64,000 bases of DNA, from assembly GCA_014529385.2 (NCBI GenBank), contig CM043968.1, forward strand, positions 29,041,513-29,105,512, written 5' to 3'. The position numbers and the translations under genes were made by a program. This document shows positions 24,058-35,548 of the stretch, piece after piece. Source of the stretch: Adiantum capillus-veneris. Its lineage: Eukaryota > Streptophyta > Polypodiopsida > Polypodiales > Pteridaceae. Each line of letters begins with the position of its first letter. The stretch's first letter is position 1. Under the pieces are notes generated by a model that had not been told where the DNA came from, searched no databases, and worked only from the letters and a program-made list of their open reading frames with translations.

Positions 24058-24589
24058 AGGAATGCCAATCAGGTTTATTTGAATCCTACAAGATTATTCA
24101 ACTGTGATAAGGGCTTGCTAACAAGCCAATTTTAAGTTAAAAGTATGCTAGATGCGGCTCTAAGGGCCAAAAGATGTCTTGGTAATGCTAAACAGTGAGT
24201 ATGCTTGAAGTGGTCATAGCTGGGATTTTATTGATCAAAGTTGAAATACTTGAAGTGATCTACAGGCTATCTTTACGGCTCGTCAATCGGAGCTACATAT
24301 AAGAAGTTATGACAGTTTTAAGTTGAGTCAGTATCAGATCCGTACCGGATTGGGCAACTGCAGCTGAGGTGACAGAAATGAAATGAATGCATGGGCCTGA
24401 AGTGCTCACTTTGTGGAGCGCGTCAATCTTTTCATATTAGTGATCAGAGTTATGGTTGCCAAGTTATTGGCTGTTAAATATTCATCGGGGGCCGGTTCAG
24501 TGCCAGTCTGGTCGGTTCGCCCGGGGTGCCATCTGGGAGATTTTGGCTCTTGATCGGGTTTTGGAATGCAACAGATACTATGATAGTAT
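24058..24589. other. Unassigned part of copia B interior
   Basis: I see no recognisable gene. The sequence is long for a copia leader, which suggests another insertion between the gag remnant and the primer-binding site. Confidence 0.3.
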
Positions 24590-24836
24590 ACATGTACGTC
24601 AAATGTGGCGTACGTCTCATAAAGTACAAAAAGTGCTTGAGGAGTCTCGTGTTCGGAATGCAATTACGTACGCTTGTATCTTGAAGGCAAGCGGCACCAT
24701 GCAAGATGATATGGGTATCAAATTCACGATGATATTTTTAGTCAATGACTGCTCGAGAAAGACGTGTTGCTTGGCAAAGATTTGGTCGATATGTATGCCC
24801 AAATGTGGTACTCTCGAGTCGAGTGGCCGCCCTTAA
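24590..24836 (+). pseudogene. Pentatricopeptide-repeat (PPR) gene fragment
   Basis: One frame reads NAITYACILKASGTMQDD. A second reads LLGKDLVDMYA, and after another frame change CGTLES follows. In order these match the start and middle of PLS-class plant PPR repeats (VTFxCILKAC..., ...LVDMYAKCGxLxxA), which are organelle RNA-binding proteins. At least two frameshifts and a stop break the roughly 80-codon piece, and nothing before or after it continues the gene. I infer a fragment captured by a mobile element. Confidence 0.6.
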
Positions 24837-25115
24837 GAAATTATGGCCGCCCAAGGTAAAGCGCCTGCCCAAATGAAATAAAAAGGCACCCTAATTTTAA
24901 TTAGGTGTGAACAAAATGAGGAGGGGCATGGCGTCATGCGGCAATAAAAAAATGGCAGCGAGGGAACAGGAAGAGCTCGCGCTGGTCGTGACGGGCCTCA
25001 GATGCCCTCGCAGCAAAACGAGCCAGTCTCAGAGGCCCAAGGTGCCTCCATTCGGCATCAACGACGCGAAAATCGGAGATAGCTCAACTTCGGGCTGCCG
25101 CATCATAGGTTGGCT

Positions 25116-25141
25116 ACCCATTAGCGACATCGCTAATGGGT
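25116..25141. repeat. Perfect palindrome, 12-bp arms
   Basis: ACCCATTAGCGA and TCGCTAATGGGT are exact reverse complements separated by CA. It is a candidate factor-binding site upstream of the TATA-like box. Confidence 0.8.
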
Positions 25142-25254
25142 TGGCTAATTTTAGAAAGGAGGTCCATGCAGCCTATAAAAAAAGGAGGCGGCTCTCTTTT
25201 AACTCTCCTCTTTTCATTGATCTCCTTCTCTCCCGGGAAGAAAGCCAGAGGCCA

Positions 25255-25640
25255 TAAACTCTAAGCCAAGCCTCTCTAATCTCCTTAAGCCAAGCCGCTC
25301 GACACTCATTAGCCTTGATGATCATAATCTCTCATTAGCCAAGCCTAATCTCTAATCTCACTTAAGCCAAGCTTTCCTAATCTCTCTAATCTCATTAGCC
25401 ATCCTAATCTAAAGCTCTCGAAGCTAAGCTCTCTAATCGGAAGCTATCTTAATCATAAGCTCTCTCATCGAAAGCTTAAGCAACGAAGCCATCTTAATCA
25501 TAAGCTCGCTAAGCTCTCTAATCGAAAGCTTAATCTCTCTAATCAAAAGCTTAAGCTCTCTAATCGAAAGCTTAAGCTCTCTAAGCCATAATCTCGAATC
25601 TCATTAGCCATCATTATCATGAGCTCTCTAATCTAAAGCC
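25255..25640 (+). repeat. Degenerate array of AAGCTCTCTAATC-type motifs
   Basis: Variants of CTCTCTAATC, GAAAGCTTAAGC and CATTAGCC recur about every 15-30 bp for nearly 400 bp. Confidence 0.7.
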
Positions 25641-26331
25641 TAAGCTATCTAAGCCACCTAAGCCCATTCAAATCTGGATTTGAGCCATAAACCTTGAGTC
25701 GGTAACCTTAAGCCAAATCGGACCACCTAAGGCCATTGGAAGTCGAAGCTCCTAAAGCCATAACGGAAAGAAGTAGAAGGGAAACAAAGCAGCTCAAGGC
25801 AGATCAATATTGATATTCTTAATTAGCACTTGGATTAAAGCAGGATAATCTTTGTAAGGAGCATAAACCAATATTTGATTTGAGTTATCAAGTTTCAATC
25901 TGTCTGTTTTAACCTCTCTCTTCATTATTTGTGTTTGCTACAACTCGTTCCCTCACACCTCTCACAGCCAGGGGCCCCGTGCCTTCCCGGCTCACCTTTC
26001 GAATACATATCCCCCGACAGCGCTAACAGGTAGTGATGTGCTAAAACATACGCAGGAGTGAGTGGGGGATTTAGTCTATTGCTACCGGAATTTCAAAATG
26101 CTGGCTCCCACAACAAGAGGACTCACCTGCCGGTCGAGCGTTTCAACACGCTTGCAGGAACAGTAGGGGGGAAAGTATCAATGTCGGTTGGCAAAAAGCT
26201 GGCGTTTTGAGATGCCGCTATAGAGGGTGGCTAGGCACCGGTAACCTCCCGGCAACAAGGTGTTGTCAAGTCTCTTCAAGGGTCATCTTCTCCTCACGGG
26301 CACTCTTCCTCTGCCAAGGGCTCTTCACCAA

Positions 26332-26347
26332 CATAGATCTGATACCA
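26332..26347 (-). other. Primer-binding site of copia B
   Basis: The minus strand reads TGGTATCAGATCTATG directly inside the LTR end at 26348. TGGTATCAGA is the standard complement of the 3' end of initiator tRNA-Met, the usual plant copia primer. It fixes the element orientation as minus. Confidence 0.8.
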
Positions 26348-26386
26348 TGTTAAGGTCAACAATGCAAAAGCGTAGAGACTGGGGGG

Positions 26387-26477
<91 letters not shown>

Positions 26478-26547
26478 GGGGGGAGAGAGAGAGTCTCCTG
26501 AACCAATCAAACTTGGCAATGAATAAATAAATGTGTAATAGAATGGA

Positions 26548-26583
<36 letters not shown>

Positions 26584-26598
26584 ACCTAAGTCAATTGT
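26348..26598 (-). mobile_element. Copia B 5' LTR, first part (split by gypsy 1)
   Basis: The plus strand begins TGTTAAGGTCAACAATGCAA and continues as in the 22401-22730 LTR (GCAAAAGCGTAGAGAC, a GA tract, CTCCTGAACCAATCAA, GGCAATGAATAA). An (AT)n stretch (26,557-26,580) is an extra here. It stops at 26598 where gypsy element 1 begins. The remainder resumes at 58060. Confidence 0.88.
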
Positions 26599-28251
<1,653 letters not shown>

Positions 28252-28638
28252 TTGGTATCAGAGCACAAGGTTTCTCTTTTGTTGCTCAAGAAGGGAGGTT
28301 TTCAAGCTAGCTATAAATGGTTGGTACTATTAATTGCAATTGAGTAAGTAGAATAGGGATTTTTCAGCCTTGTAGTGTGCTTGCCTTTGTGCAGATAATG
28401 GGGCATCACCGTCAAGAGCTACGGTCTTAATAGTGGAGTCCTACGGGGCTTGCCTACGGCTTTACCATTATTGAGCTATTAGAAGCTTGACAGGAGCCGG
28501 TGTTGTTTTTGTGTTGAACGACCCTCTCTTCTATTCCTTGCAATTAATGGTATTTGAGCCACGGGTACAATAGATTGAGTGCTTTTCTAAAGGGGTAAAC
28601 AGGAGTAACAACTAGGGCTCGAAGTGCCAAAGTACACT
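28252..28638 (+). mobile_element. Gypsy 1 primer-binding site and leader
   Basis: TGGTATCAGAGC at 28253-28264 lies one base inside the LTR and is complementary to initiator tRNA-Met. The leader matches the gypsy 2 leader (44302-44680) up to AAGTGCCAAAGTACAC, where the DNA transposon interrupts it. Confidence 0.9.
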
Positions 28639-28668
28639 TGGCTGAAAGGAAGGGATGGTGGTACAAAA
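28639..28668 (+). repeat. Left terminal inverted repeat
   Basis: This sequence pairs with 39217-39246 with one substitution and a small indel or two over 30 bp. It begins exactly where homology to the gypsy 2 leader stops. Confidence 0.85.
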
Positions 28669-28870
28669 TTAGTTGTCCTTGACACCACGTAGGCTTGGTG
28701 GGTGTGGTAAGGAGAATCAGACCCAAGTAAAAGATGCAAAATTGAACAAAAAGGAGAAAAAATAAAATCAATTTCTTGGAGGCTTTATAATTTACTCTAC
28801 TTTATTCTTTTTTCCCGAAACGGGTTATAACAGATAAACGACGTGGGTGCAAGAAGTGGGGAAGGAGATT

Positions 28871-28875
28871 CGGCT

Positions 28876-28912
<37 letters not shown>

Positions 28913-28971
28913 ACTCACACACACACACATTCTCTGTTTTGTTCTCTGTGGAGCACCCACCCTTCCCGCCC

Positions 28972-29058
<87 letters not shown>
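28871..29058 (+). repeat. (CT)n tracts upstream of the transposase ATG
   Basis: CT runs lie at about 28,877-28,909 and about 28,975-29,057, joined by CACA repeats and a C-rich linker. They occupy the presumed 5' UTR of the gene that starts at 29089. Confidence 0.95.
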
Positions 29059-29061
<3 letters not shown>

Positions 29062-29088
29062 CCTTTCTCCCTCTCCCACCATATAGCC

Positions 29089-32000
29089 ATGGCAGCTCAG
29101 GCAAGTACCATATCTTTAGAGATGACGATGGATACTGAGCGTGATTCCTTCACCTATCTCGAGTCAGGGGTACCTGCATCTACATAGGGTGCTATGATGG
29201 AAACCACGAGCATTCATGAACCTGTCAGCAACCAAGTATTTTTGCGGGACTATTGGACACAAAAGAAGCGTGAGCAGCAATGACACAAGGAGCGCAACCC
29301 TGCTAAGAGAGCTGAACTTGCTACAACCAGATCAAGGAACAATATATGCAAAGCCATGGCTAGATGTTGGCGTCAGCAGACCCAAGGACTAACAACACCA
29401 GAACAACAAGAAATTCTAGAGCAACTCATGCATCATCAGCCATTTTCCAAGTGGAGGAGTTCGGATGTGCAATCGAGTCTTCTTTCCAGCGTTCGCAACA
29501 CATTGACTCAACTGAAAGTGCCCCACTCTTCAACTGAGCTTTTTGTGAAGAGAACCTCTTTGACGATGATACTGAACAATGGTGATCAGAGCATAACCAC
29601 TGTGAACCAGTCCAAAATTGCTGCTCCCTTGGGTGTTCATCAACGTAATATAGCGGCAGCAAGCAGTCGACTGGGAATGAAAGATGAGGATGAAGTGTTG
29701 CCACTTAGTGCTTGTCACAGACATTTGCCTCATACAAGTATCACAATCGAAACTAGAGATTTGGTGGCTGCTTTCTGGAAATCCAAGAAAAGAGTTTCTC
29801 CTAACAAAAAGGATATCTGTAAGCACAGGATCGAGGCAAAATGTGTCATCAAACATCCCATACATCTTCTAGATGATTCTTAGGTAATATGTGTTGCCCA
29901 CACTGTAATCCTTGCTCGCCTTTTTACTCTTAGATTAACACAGAATACCACAACTTGTTAGCCAACAATCATTGTACGAATACTCAACTCCATAGTACCA
30001 TTTCCAGCATGCCAAAATTTGACCAATTCCCAACATGCCAAACCTGGTATCATTCTGGTACCAATTCCTACCTCAGTAGTACCCAATTTGAAGCTTCTCT
30101 AGATTCTGAATAGTACCAAACAGATGCATAGTACCATTGTTTGGTAGAAATGCTCCAAAGTAAAGATGCACAGTCGCAATTAGGTACTTTTTGTATCTGG
30201 AAAGTTGTTATTTTGGAACTATGGATCCATTTTGTAGCTTTGTAGTATACAAAAAAGTACCCAAATTGGTACTAGGTTTCCAAATTGGTACTATGTAGGT
30301 ACAGACATGTACCCACTTTGGCACTAGGGATCCTGTTTGATACTGTGAATTTAGGTTGGTACTATGCAATGTACATAATTTGGTACTAGGGATACTGTTT
30401 GATACTATGAATTCAGGCTGGTACTATGCAATGTATAGGATTTGGTACTAGGGATCCTTTTTGGTACTATGAATTCAAGCTAGTACTATGCAATGTACAG
30501 GATTTGGTACTAGGGATCCTTTTTGGTACTATGAATTCAAGCTAGTACTATGAAATGTACAAGATTTGGTACTCGGGATCCTTTTTGGTACTATGAATTC
30601 AAGCTAGTACTATGAAATGTACAAGATTTGGTACTCGGGATCCTTTTTGGTACTATGAATTCAAGCTAGTACTATGCAATGTACAATATTTGGTACTAAT
30701 GATCCTTTTGGGTACTATGAATTTAGATAGGTACCATGCAATGTAGAGAATTTGGTACTGGGGATCATGTTTGGTACTATGAATTCAAGCTGGTACCATG
30801 CAATGTACAAAATTTGGTATTAGGGATCCTGTTTGGTACTATGAATTCAGGCTGGTACCATGCAACGTACAGAATTTGGTACTAGAGATCCTGCTTGGTA
30901 CTATGAACTCAGGCTAGTACCATGCAATGTACGAATCTTGGTACTAGGGATCCTGTTTTGTACTCTGAATTCAGGCTGGTACCATGCAATGTACAGAATT
31001 TGGTAGTAGGGACCCTGTTTTGTACTATGGATTCGGTTGATACTATGCAATGTACATAATTTGGTACTATGGACCCTGCTTGGTCCTATGAATACAGGCT
31101 GGTTCTATGCAATGTACAGAAATGTACCCACTTTGGTACTATGAATCCAGTTTGGTGCTTTTCTGCACTTAATTTGGTACTATAGCCTGAAATCTGGCAA
31201 TACAGTGCCAAATTTGGTATTTTAGAATGAGTTGGTGGTTTACATTGTTAATTTTGGTACTGTAAACTACTTTGGTGCTTTGCTATTTTATAGTAATATT
31301 CTGAGCTCTAATGTGGATCAAATTTTGTATATAGGTGGAGCTCTACAGAAGATTCAAAAGCACGTATCCTGTGGTGGAGTTGTCACTTAGGTCCTTTGAG
31401 ACACTCAAGCCATTCTTTGTCTGAAAACTAAAGGAGCGCTATACTTGATGCTGTATTTACCATATCCAGATGGTATACTTCAGGGATGCTTTCAATCAAA
31501 TGCGCCAGAACAAGTTTGGGCATCACGCAAAGGAACATCCATGTACATGCTCCATTTGTGGTACACAGTGTGAAGTAGGTGAGTGTTCTGCAAACCAGGC
31601 AGTTTTTCAGCACATAAGTATCCTGCTGGATTTCATATTGTGCCCTCGCCCTAAGGATCATGAATATCATGCACATAGATGCTTGTTGGGAGAGTGCCCT
31701 AGATGTGGTGTAAGGAAGTTGTCATTCTGCCCAGACGAGATTGCAACAGATAGCAGGGAGGTGATTGTTAAGATATTTAAGGATGTGGGTATTGGACAGG
31801 TTAATGCTGAAGGAAATGAGAAGAAGAGAAAGGAGTTAGTCGTGGAAAGGATGTAAAGTGCAACTTTCATTCATCTTTTTTCAGATCATCTGAAAAGCTT
31901 TGTCAAGCACAACTTTGTTTTTAGGTGGCAGGCCCATCAATTTAAAGACTGCTTGCTAAAGTTTCCAAGCAACGTTGTGGTTTCTGTTGTTGATTTTGCA

Positions 32001-33260
32001 GAGAATTACAGCTTTAAAGTGCAGAATAATATTTAGTCCATGCATTGGTGGTCAAAATAGGTCACAATACTGGTGCACATCTCTTATATCAGAAATTCAG
32101 TAGGAGCCATTGAGAAGACTCTGCATTTTTACATATCAGATGATAATCTCCATGACACGCTCTTTGTTCAGCACTGTTTTCTCTTGCATGACAAAAGGAT
32201 GAAACAACAAGGACAATGGTTTTGTTATCATTGGGTTTGGTCAGATGGTGCCGCTTCACAGTTCAAGGCACGACGACCATACTATTTTGTAGCCAGGTAT
32301 TATCAGTTGACAAGATTGCATATGATGCACAACTTCTCCGCTTCAGGACATGGAAAAGGAGAGCATGATGGTGTAGGTGCTGTTATAAAGAGAACCTTGA
32401 CGCATGAGGACCTAAAGCCCGATGGGCCCATGAAGTGTGCGGCTGATGTGGTCAATTTTCTAAACGCGAGGTTTAAGACAACGAGGGAAGGTGGGGGTGC
32501 CAACACAAGAAGGGTCTTCTGGTTGGTTTCATCGAATGATGTGTTGCGTTCTCCACTATGGGACTGCAAACCAATTGCAGGGTCTCGCTCATTCCATTGT
32601 GTTGACGGCTACTCAACACACAATCCATGTGATGTGCGTTTTCGGACATTGTCTTGCTTTTGTGATCCTTGTGTGCGTGGGCAATGGAGGAGATGCAATA
32701 ATAAACAGAGCACTGAAGAATGGAAATATCTCTCCGTTGAGCCATTGATAGAGTCTGTACAAGTAGGTAGTGATGAGGACGGGGATGATGAGGAGAACCA
32801 CAATGATCTGCTTTCCTCCCAAGTGAGTGTGGATTTAACCATGCCTATGTATGAAGGAGACCCTAAGGTGCTGAGCCAATTACTGTCCATTGGGGATAAC
32901 TTTGCAGTGAAAGCAGCCGAGGAGAAAGAGGACTTCTACCTTCTAAAGTGCACCAAAACCATGTACTAGGCACCAAGCGTACCGAAGGACCTTTGGCATA
33001 ACAAGATCGTAAAGGGTGGAATTCTGGTTGAGGGTTTGTACTATGCCCTGGTTGAGGGCAAAGTTGATACTTATACCCTATTGAATGAGAAACCACCGGT
33101 CATGATCTAGTCCCATCTTGTTGGAGCCATACGGTTCCCCATGGAGGTCAAACCGGGCCTGTATAACCATTTTAAACTATCCTCAGAGATATATGAAAAT
33201 ATCTACAACAGTATGCCATATGACGAAGGGAGTGACCACGAGGGGAGCCATACAGCATAA
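29089..33260 (+). pseudogene. DDE-like transposase of the 10.6-kb element
   Basis: There are two exons, 29089-29883 and 31335-33260, both in phase 0. Exon 1 carries a Lys-rich RVSPNKKDICKHRI motif. Exon 2 has a Cys/His-rich putative zinc region (about 31,540-31,730; CTCSICGTQC, CPRCG), then DFAENY (31992-32009), WSDGAASQFK (Asp at 32244) and SGHGKGEHDG (32349 on), and finally a YTLL-containing tail. I recall this motif order from a widespread, poorly characterised family in animals and seed-free plants. I infer RNase-H-like cut-and-paste activity with the first two acidic residues as catalytic candidates. In-frame stops occur at 29185, 29281, 29881, 31422, 31446, 31854, 32034, 32058, 32967 and 33108, yet I find no frameshift. 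Any protein would be truncated. Confidence 0.75.
29884..31334 (+). repeat. Transposase intron filled by a 60-bp-class minisatellite
   Basis: The donor GTAATA (29884) and the acceptor TTTGTATATAG (ending 31334) bound a 1451-bp intron. From about 30,240 to 31,170 it consists of roughly 15 diverged units of about 60 bp. Each unit contains TTTGGTACTA, GGATCCTGTTTGGTACTATG and ATTCAGGCTGGTACCATGCA variants. Confidence 0.9.
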
Positions 33261-33708
33261 ACCCCAACTACAAGTCTAGCCACTGGCATCAACAGTTGTA
33301 ATTCTCTTGAATAGAATCTTACTTGTGATCAGTAGTGTGTACTTGCTAATTTGTTTTCAGTTGACTCTTGTAGTGCCAAATTTGATAGCCAGACTGCCTA
33401 ATCCTTGTTTGATAACAGGATATTTTAATATGGTTGAAAATATCTTAGGCAGGTGCAAGAATCCGGGTTTAGTTATCAATGGGATAGAAATTAAAGTGGG
33501 AAGGAGTAATCAATGCTCGTGGGTTATTTGACATTTCTGCTGATTCAGGCTTCACATGAAAATAGCAACAGAAAAATTACCAAAGAAGTGGCAAGAAAAA
33601 GATCATGTGCAGAAAAATTAAGTGCATGTGTAAAGCTTTTGCAGACGAAGGTTCATGCCCATCAATAATTTCTTATTACATGAAAATGCCAGTCTTTTAC
33701 AGAATCTT
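33261..33708. other. Convergent intergenic spacer inside the transposon
   Basis: About 450 bp separate the 3' ends of the two genes. I see no gene in it. Confidence 0.5.
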
Positions 33709-34140
33709 TTACACATCAGGGGGGTCAAACCGGTACGAGTACCCTTCCAAAGATACAAAGTAGTCAGCAACATATAGGGAGATGTCGTCCTCTACATCAA
33801 ACAGGGGTGTGCGCTGGCTATAAGCGGTGGGGAACTTCTCATCTAGCCATCCTGTGATCCATGACAGAATGACATCCATGAGATACTTCGGCTTGTTCGG
33901 ATCGTAATAGTTTGGCTCATATGTCCGAATGCAGCAGCACGAATCATAATCATTCTTCAATGATTTGTATCTTGTGTCGTCCACAAGGAGCGTGATGGCT
34001 TCATTAAATTGAGGATGCTTGCGCCAAACTGTTCGCAAGAGCTTCAGGAAAATGGGCTTGTCGCCGGACTGCCCCAAAAGGCCTGCCACATCCTTCGTAG
34101 AGGAAGCCCATTTTTCACAATGGGATTGGTCAAAAATATC
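33709..34140 (-). pseudogene. FCP1/NIF-like HAD phosphatase, C-terminal half (accessory gene 3' exon)
   Basis: In coding sense the frame reads DIFDQSHCEKW, GDKPIFLKLLRTVWRKHPQF, then TLLVDDTRYKSL and a WITGWLDEKF helix, and ends ...RFDPPDV. The KPxFLK...HPQFN...LLVDDxxYKxL pattern matches the second half of FCP1/NIF-type HAD phosphatases, where the DD pair is the metal-binding motif. The first half, with the catalytic DxDx(T/V) motif, is not visible in the transposon. An acceptor-like ...TTGACACAG precedes the frame. Linkage to the upstream exons of the minus-strand gene is inferred from orientation only. It may be a captured host-gene fragment. Confidence 0.55.
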
Positions 34141-34357
34141 TGTGTCAAGTAAACTAAGTTGTTAGAGCAGGTATACAGTTCAGAGTACCAAAGTCTGGAC
34201 ATTTAGCACCATTAAAGGTTACCAATTGTTGACAGTATGACATAACAAGGAACGGACACATTAACATCTGATTGACATGACACCAAACATTGACAAATGC
34301 AAAATGGTATCGTATTTCATGATAAGCCAAAAGCAAGCACAAAATGCTGTTAAATAG

Positions 34358-35099
34358 CTAATTCTTGGAGGTTCGTGGCTTGAGACCACGACCTTTGGGG
34401 CGTTTTTTACATTTCATAAGGAAGAGTTCGGAGAGTGTGGCACAGTCAATGCTATAACCTGTTTCTAAGGTTGTCGCCTGCCCCGCACCTTCGGCCTCCT
34501 CCATGGCTTTCTTCTCCTCCGCAAAATAAGCTGCCTCCTCCGTGCCATACTCCTTCGCACCCTTGGCAGATTCCGCCTCCTTCGCACTATCAGCAAGTTC
34601 CGCCTCACTCTTTGCCTGCTGCCTCATCTTTCTGCCTGCCTTCTCCTCTACATACTTTGGAGTTGCATCCAAACACTCGGCCGCCAAGGGAACTTCCACT
34701 GACACCTCCTCATCAGCCTCAATTTCTGCGTTGTTCTTCTTGCCTAGCTCTATCTCTATGTCATCAACTTCCTCAATCGGTTCGCTTTCCTGTTTATCCT
34801 TCTCCTGCACTTCAGTTTTCAGTTTAGCTTCTGCCATATCAGACCCCACACCAGCCTCAGACCCTTTCCCTTCCACTGTGTTGGCATTAGGGCCTTGCTG
34901 GCTTTCCTGCGCTTCGGCTTTAGTTTTATCTTCCTCCAAACTGGAGTCTAGAGCAGGCTCATGTCATGCAGTACTTCATGCACTGACTTATAAGGATCTT
35001 CCTGGAACATGTGACTGGCATCCGACTTGCCGGATCCAGGAAGATCCTTCCAATCCACAGGGGTGTTGGTGTTGTCATGGGTGTCCGCACCGAAAGATC
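34358..35099 (-). pseudogene. Accessory gene: acidic Ala/Glu-rich exon
   Basis: Coding sense from 35099 reads GADTHDNTNTPVDWKDLPG and continues to a stop at 34950-34948. A different frame, open from about 34963, then encodes a 195-residue Glu/Ala/Lys-rich, probably coiled-coil or disordered segment ending KKRPKGRGLKPRTSKN, which looks like a nuclear localisation signal. A small indel probably joins the two. The frame follows from the RING-like exon through a short intron (35196-35100). The Ser/Pro-rich plus-strand ORFs across this region are antisense shadows. Confidence 0.5.
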
Positions 35100-35196
35100 C
35101 TCTCCATACATATACACAAAGATGAAAGAGAAGATTAGATCATAAATTCAACTGATATTATAAGCATGTAGTGTCCAACACAAACACCCCACTTAC

Positions 35197-35548
35197 TCTT
35201 CAATAATGACCTCCCTGAAATCCAGACCTTTGCCTCCGAAGGGATTGCAATGTTGCAAAGTGCCTTCATGCACGTATCTTCCATTCTCAATACACCTGCA
35301 AAACACAGTGGATGGTACTGATGCCTGCAGGGAAGCATGAAAGTACCAACCACGTAAGAAGCCTCCAAAGCCTCCCCACAGGCAACACAAGAACGAAACA
35401 CATGTATTGTGTTTTCAGGGCCCACAACATGAGGCCTTGGAGTCAACGTGTGAGTCATCCCTCTCTTCACATCAGAAAAGAGCTTGCTTACAAATTCGTA
35501 CTGGTCTTGGGTTTCAAGGGACTCGTTGTAGAGCCTAGTATACTCTCT
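35197..35548 (-). pseudogene. Accessory gene: RING-like zinc-finger exon
   Basis: The exon starts after acceptor TTCTGTTTTGCAG in phase 0 and ends at donor GTAAGT. It reads REYTRLYNESLETQDQYEF, then CVACGEALEAS, LPCRHQYHPLCF and a further C-x4-C. C-x2-C followed by C-x-H-x2-H-x2-C is the RING-H2 pattern seen in ubiquitin E3 ligases, though the last Cys pair has unusual spacing. This exon itself has no internal stop. I infer a protein-interaction or ubiquitin-ligase role in transposition. That is speculative. Confidence 0.6.

Larger units (their letters stand above)
24837..26331 (+). mobile_element. Probable LTR/leader-like insertion inside copia B
   Basis: This stretch has a perfect palindrome (25116-25141) and a TATAAAAAAAG-like box near 25,173. 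From 25,255 to about 25,640 it is an array of AAGCTCTCTAATC / GAAAGCTTAAG motifs. The order resembles promoter plus structured leader of an LTR element. I found no second copy or TG/CA ends, so the class is inferred. The 116-codon ORF at 24907-25257 crosses the promoter-like box and is probably spurious. Confidence 0.35.

Noticed and set aside
24907-25257. 116-codon ORF of basic protein
   Set aside because: It crosses a perfect palindrome and a TATA-like box and has no family motif. More likely LTR/promoter sequence.
28843-29187. 114-codon plus-strand ORF ending LESGVPAST
   Set aside because: Most of it is CT-repeat translation. The real start is ATG 29089 in the same frame, and the piece belongs to the transposase gene.
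30240-31170. Repeat array considered as a CRISPR-like array
   Set aside because: Units of about 60 bp diverge gradually along their whole length without unique spacers, in a eukaryotic intron. It is a minisatellite.
32303-32890. Antisense and shifted ORFs across the transposase
   Set aside because: They overlap the DFAENY/SDG/HGKG frame, which has family motifs and consistent splice phases. The alternatives have none.
34435-35138. 130- and 198-codon Ser/Pro/Ala-rich plus-strand ORFs
   Set aside because: They are antisense to the Glu/Ala/Lys-rich exon of the minus-strand gene, whose codon pattern creates open antisense frames.
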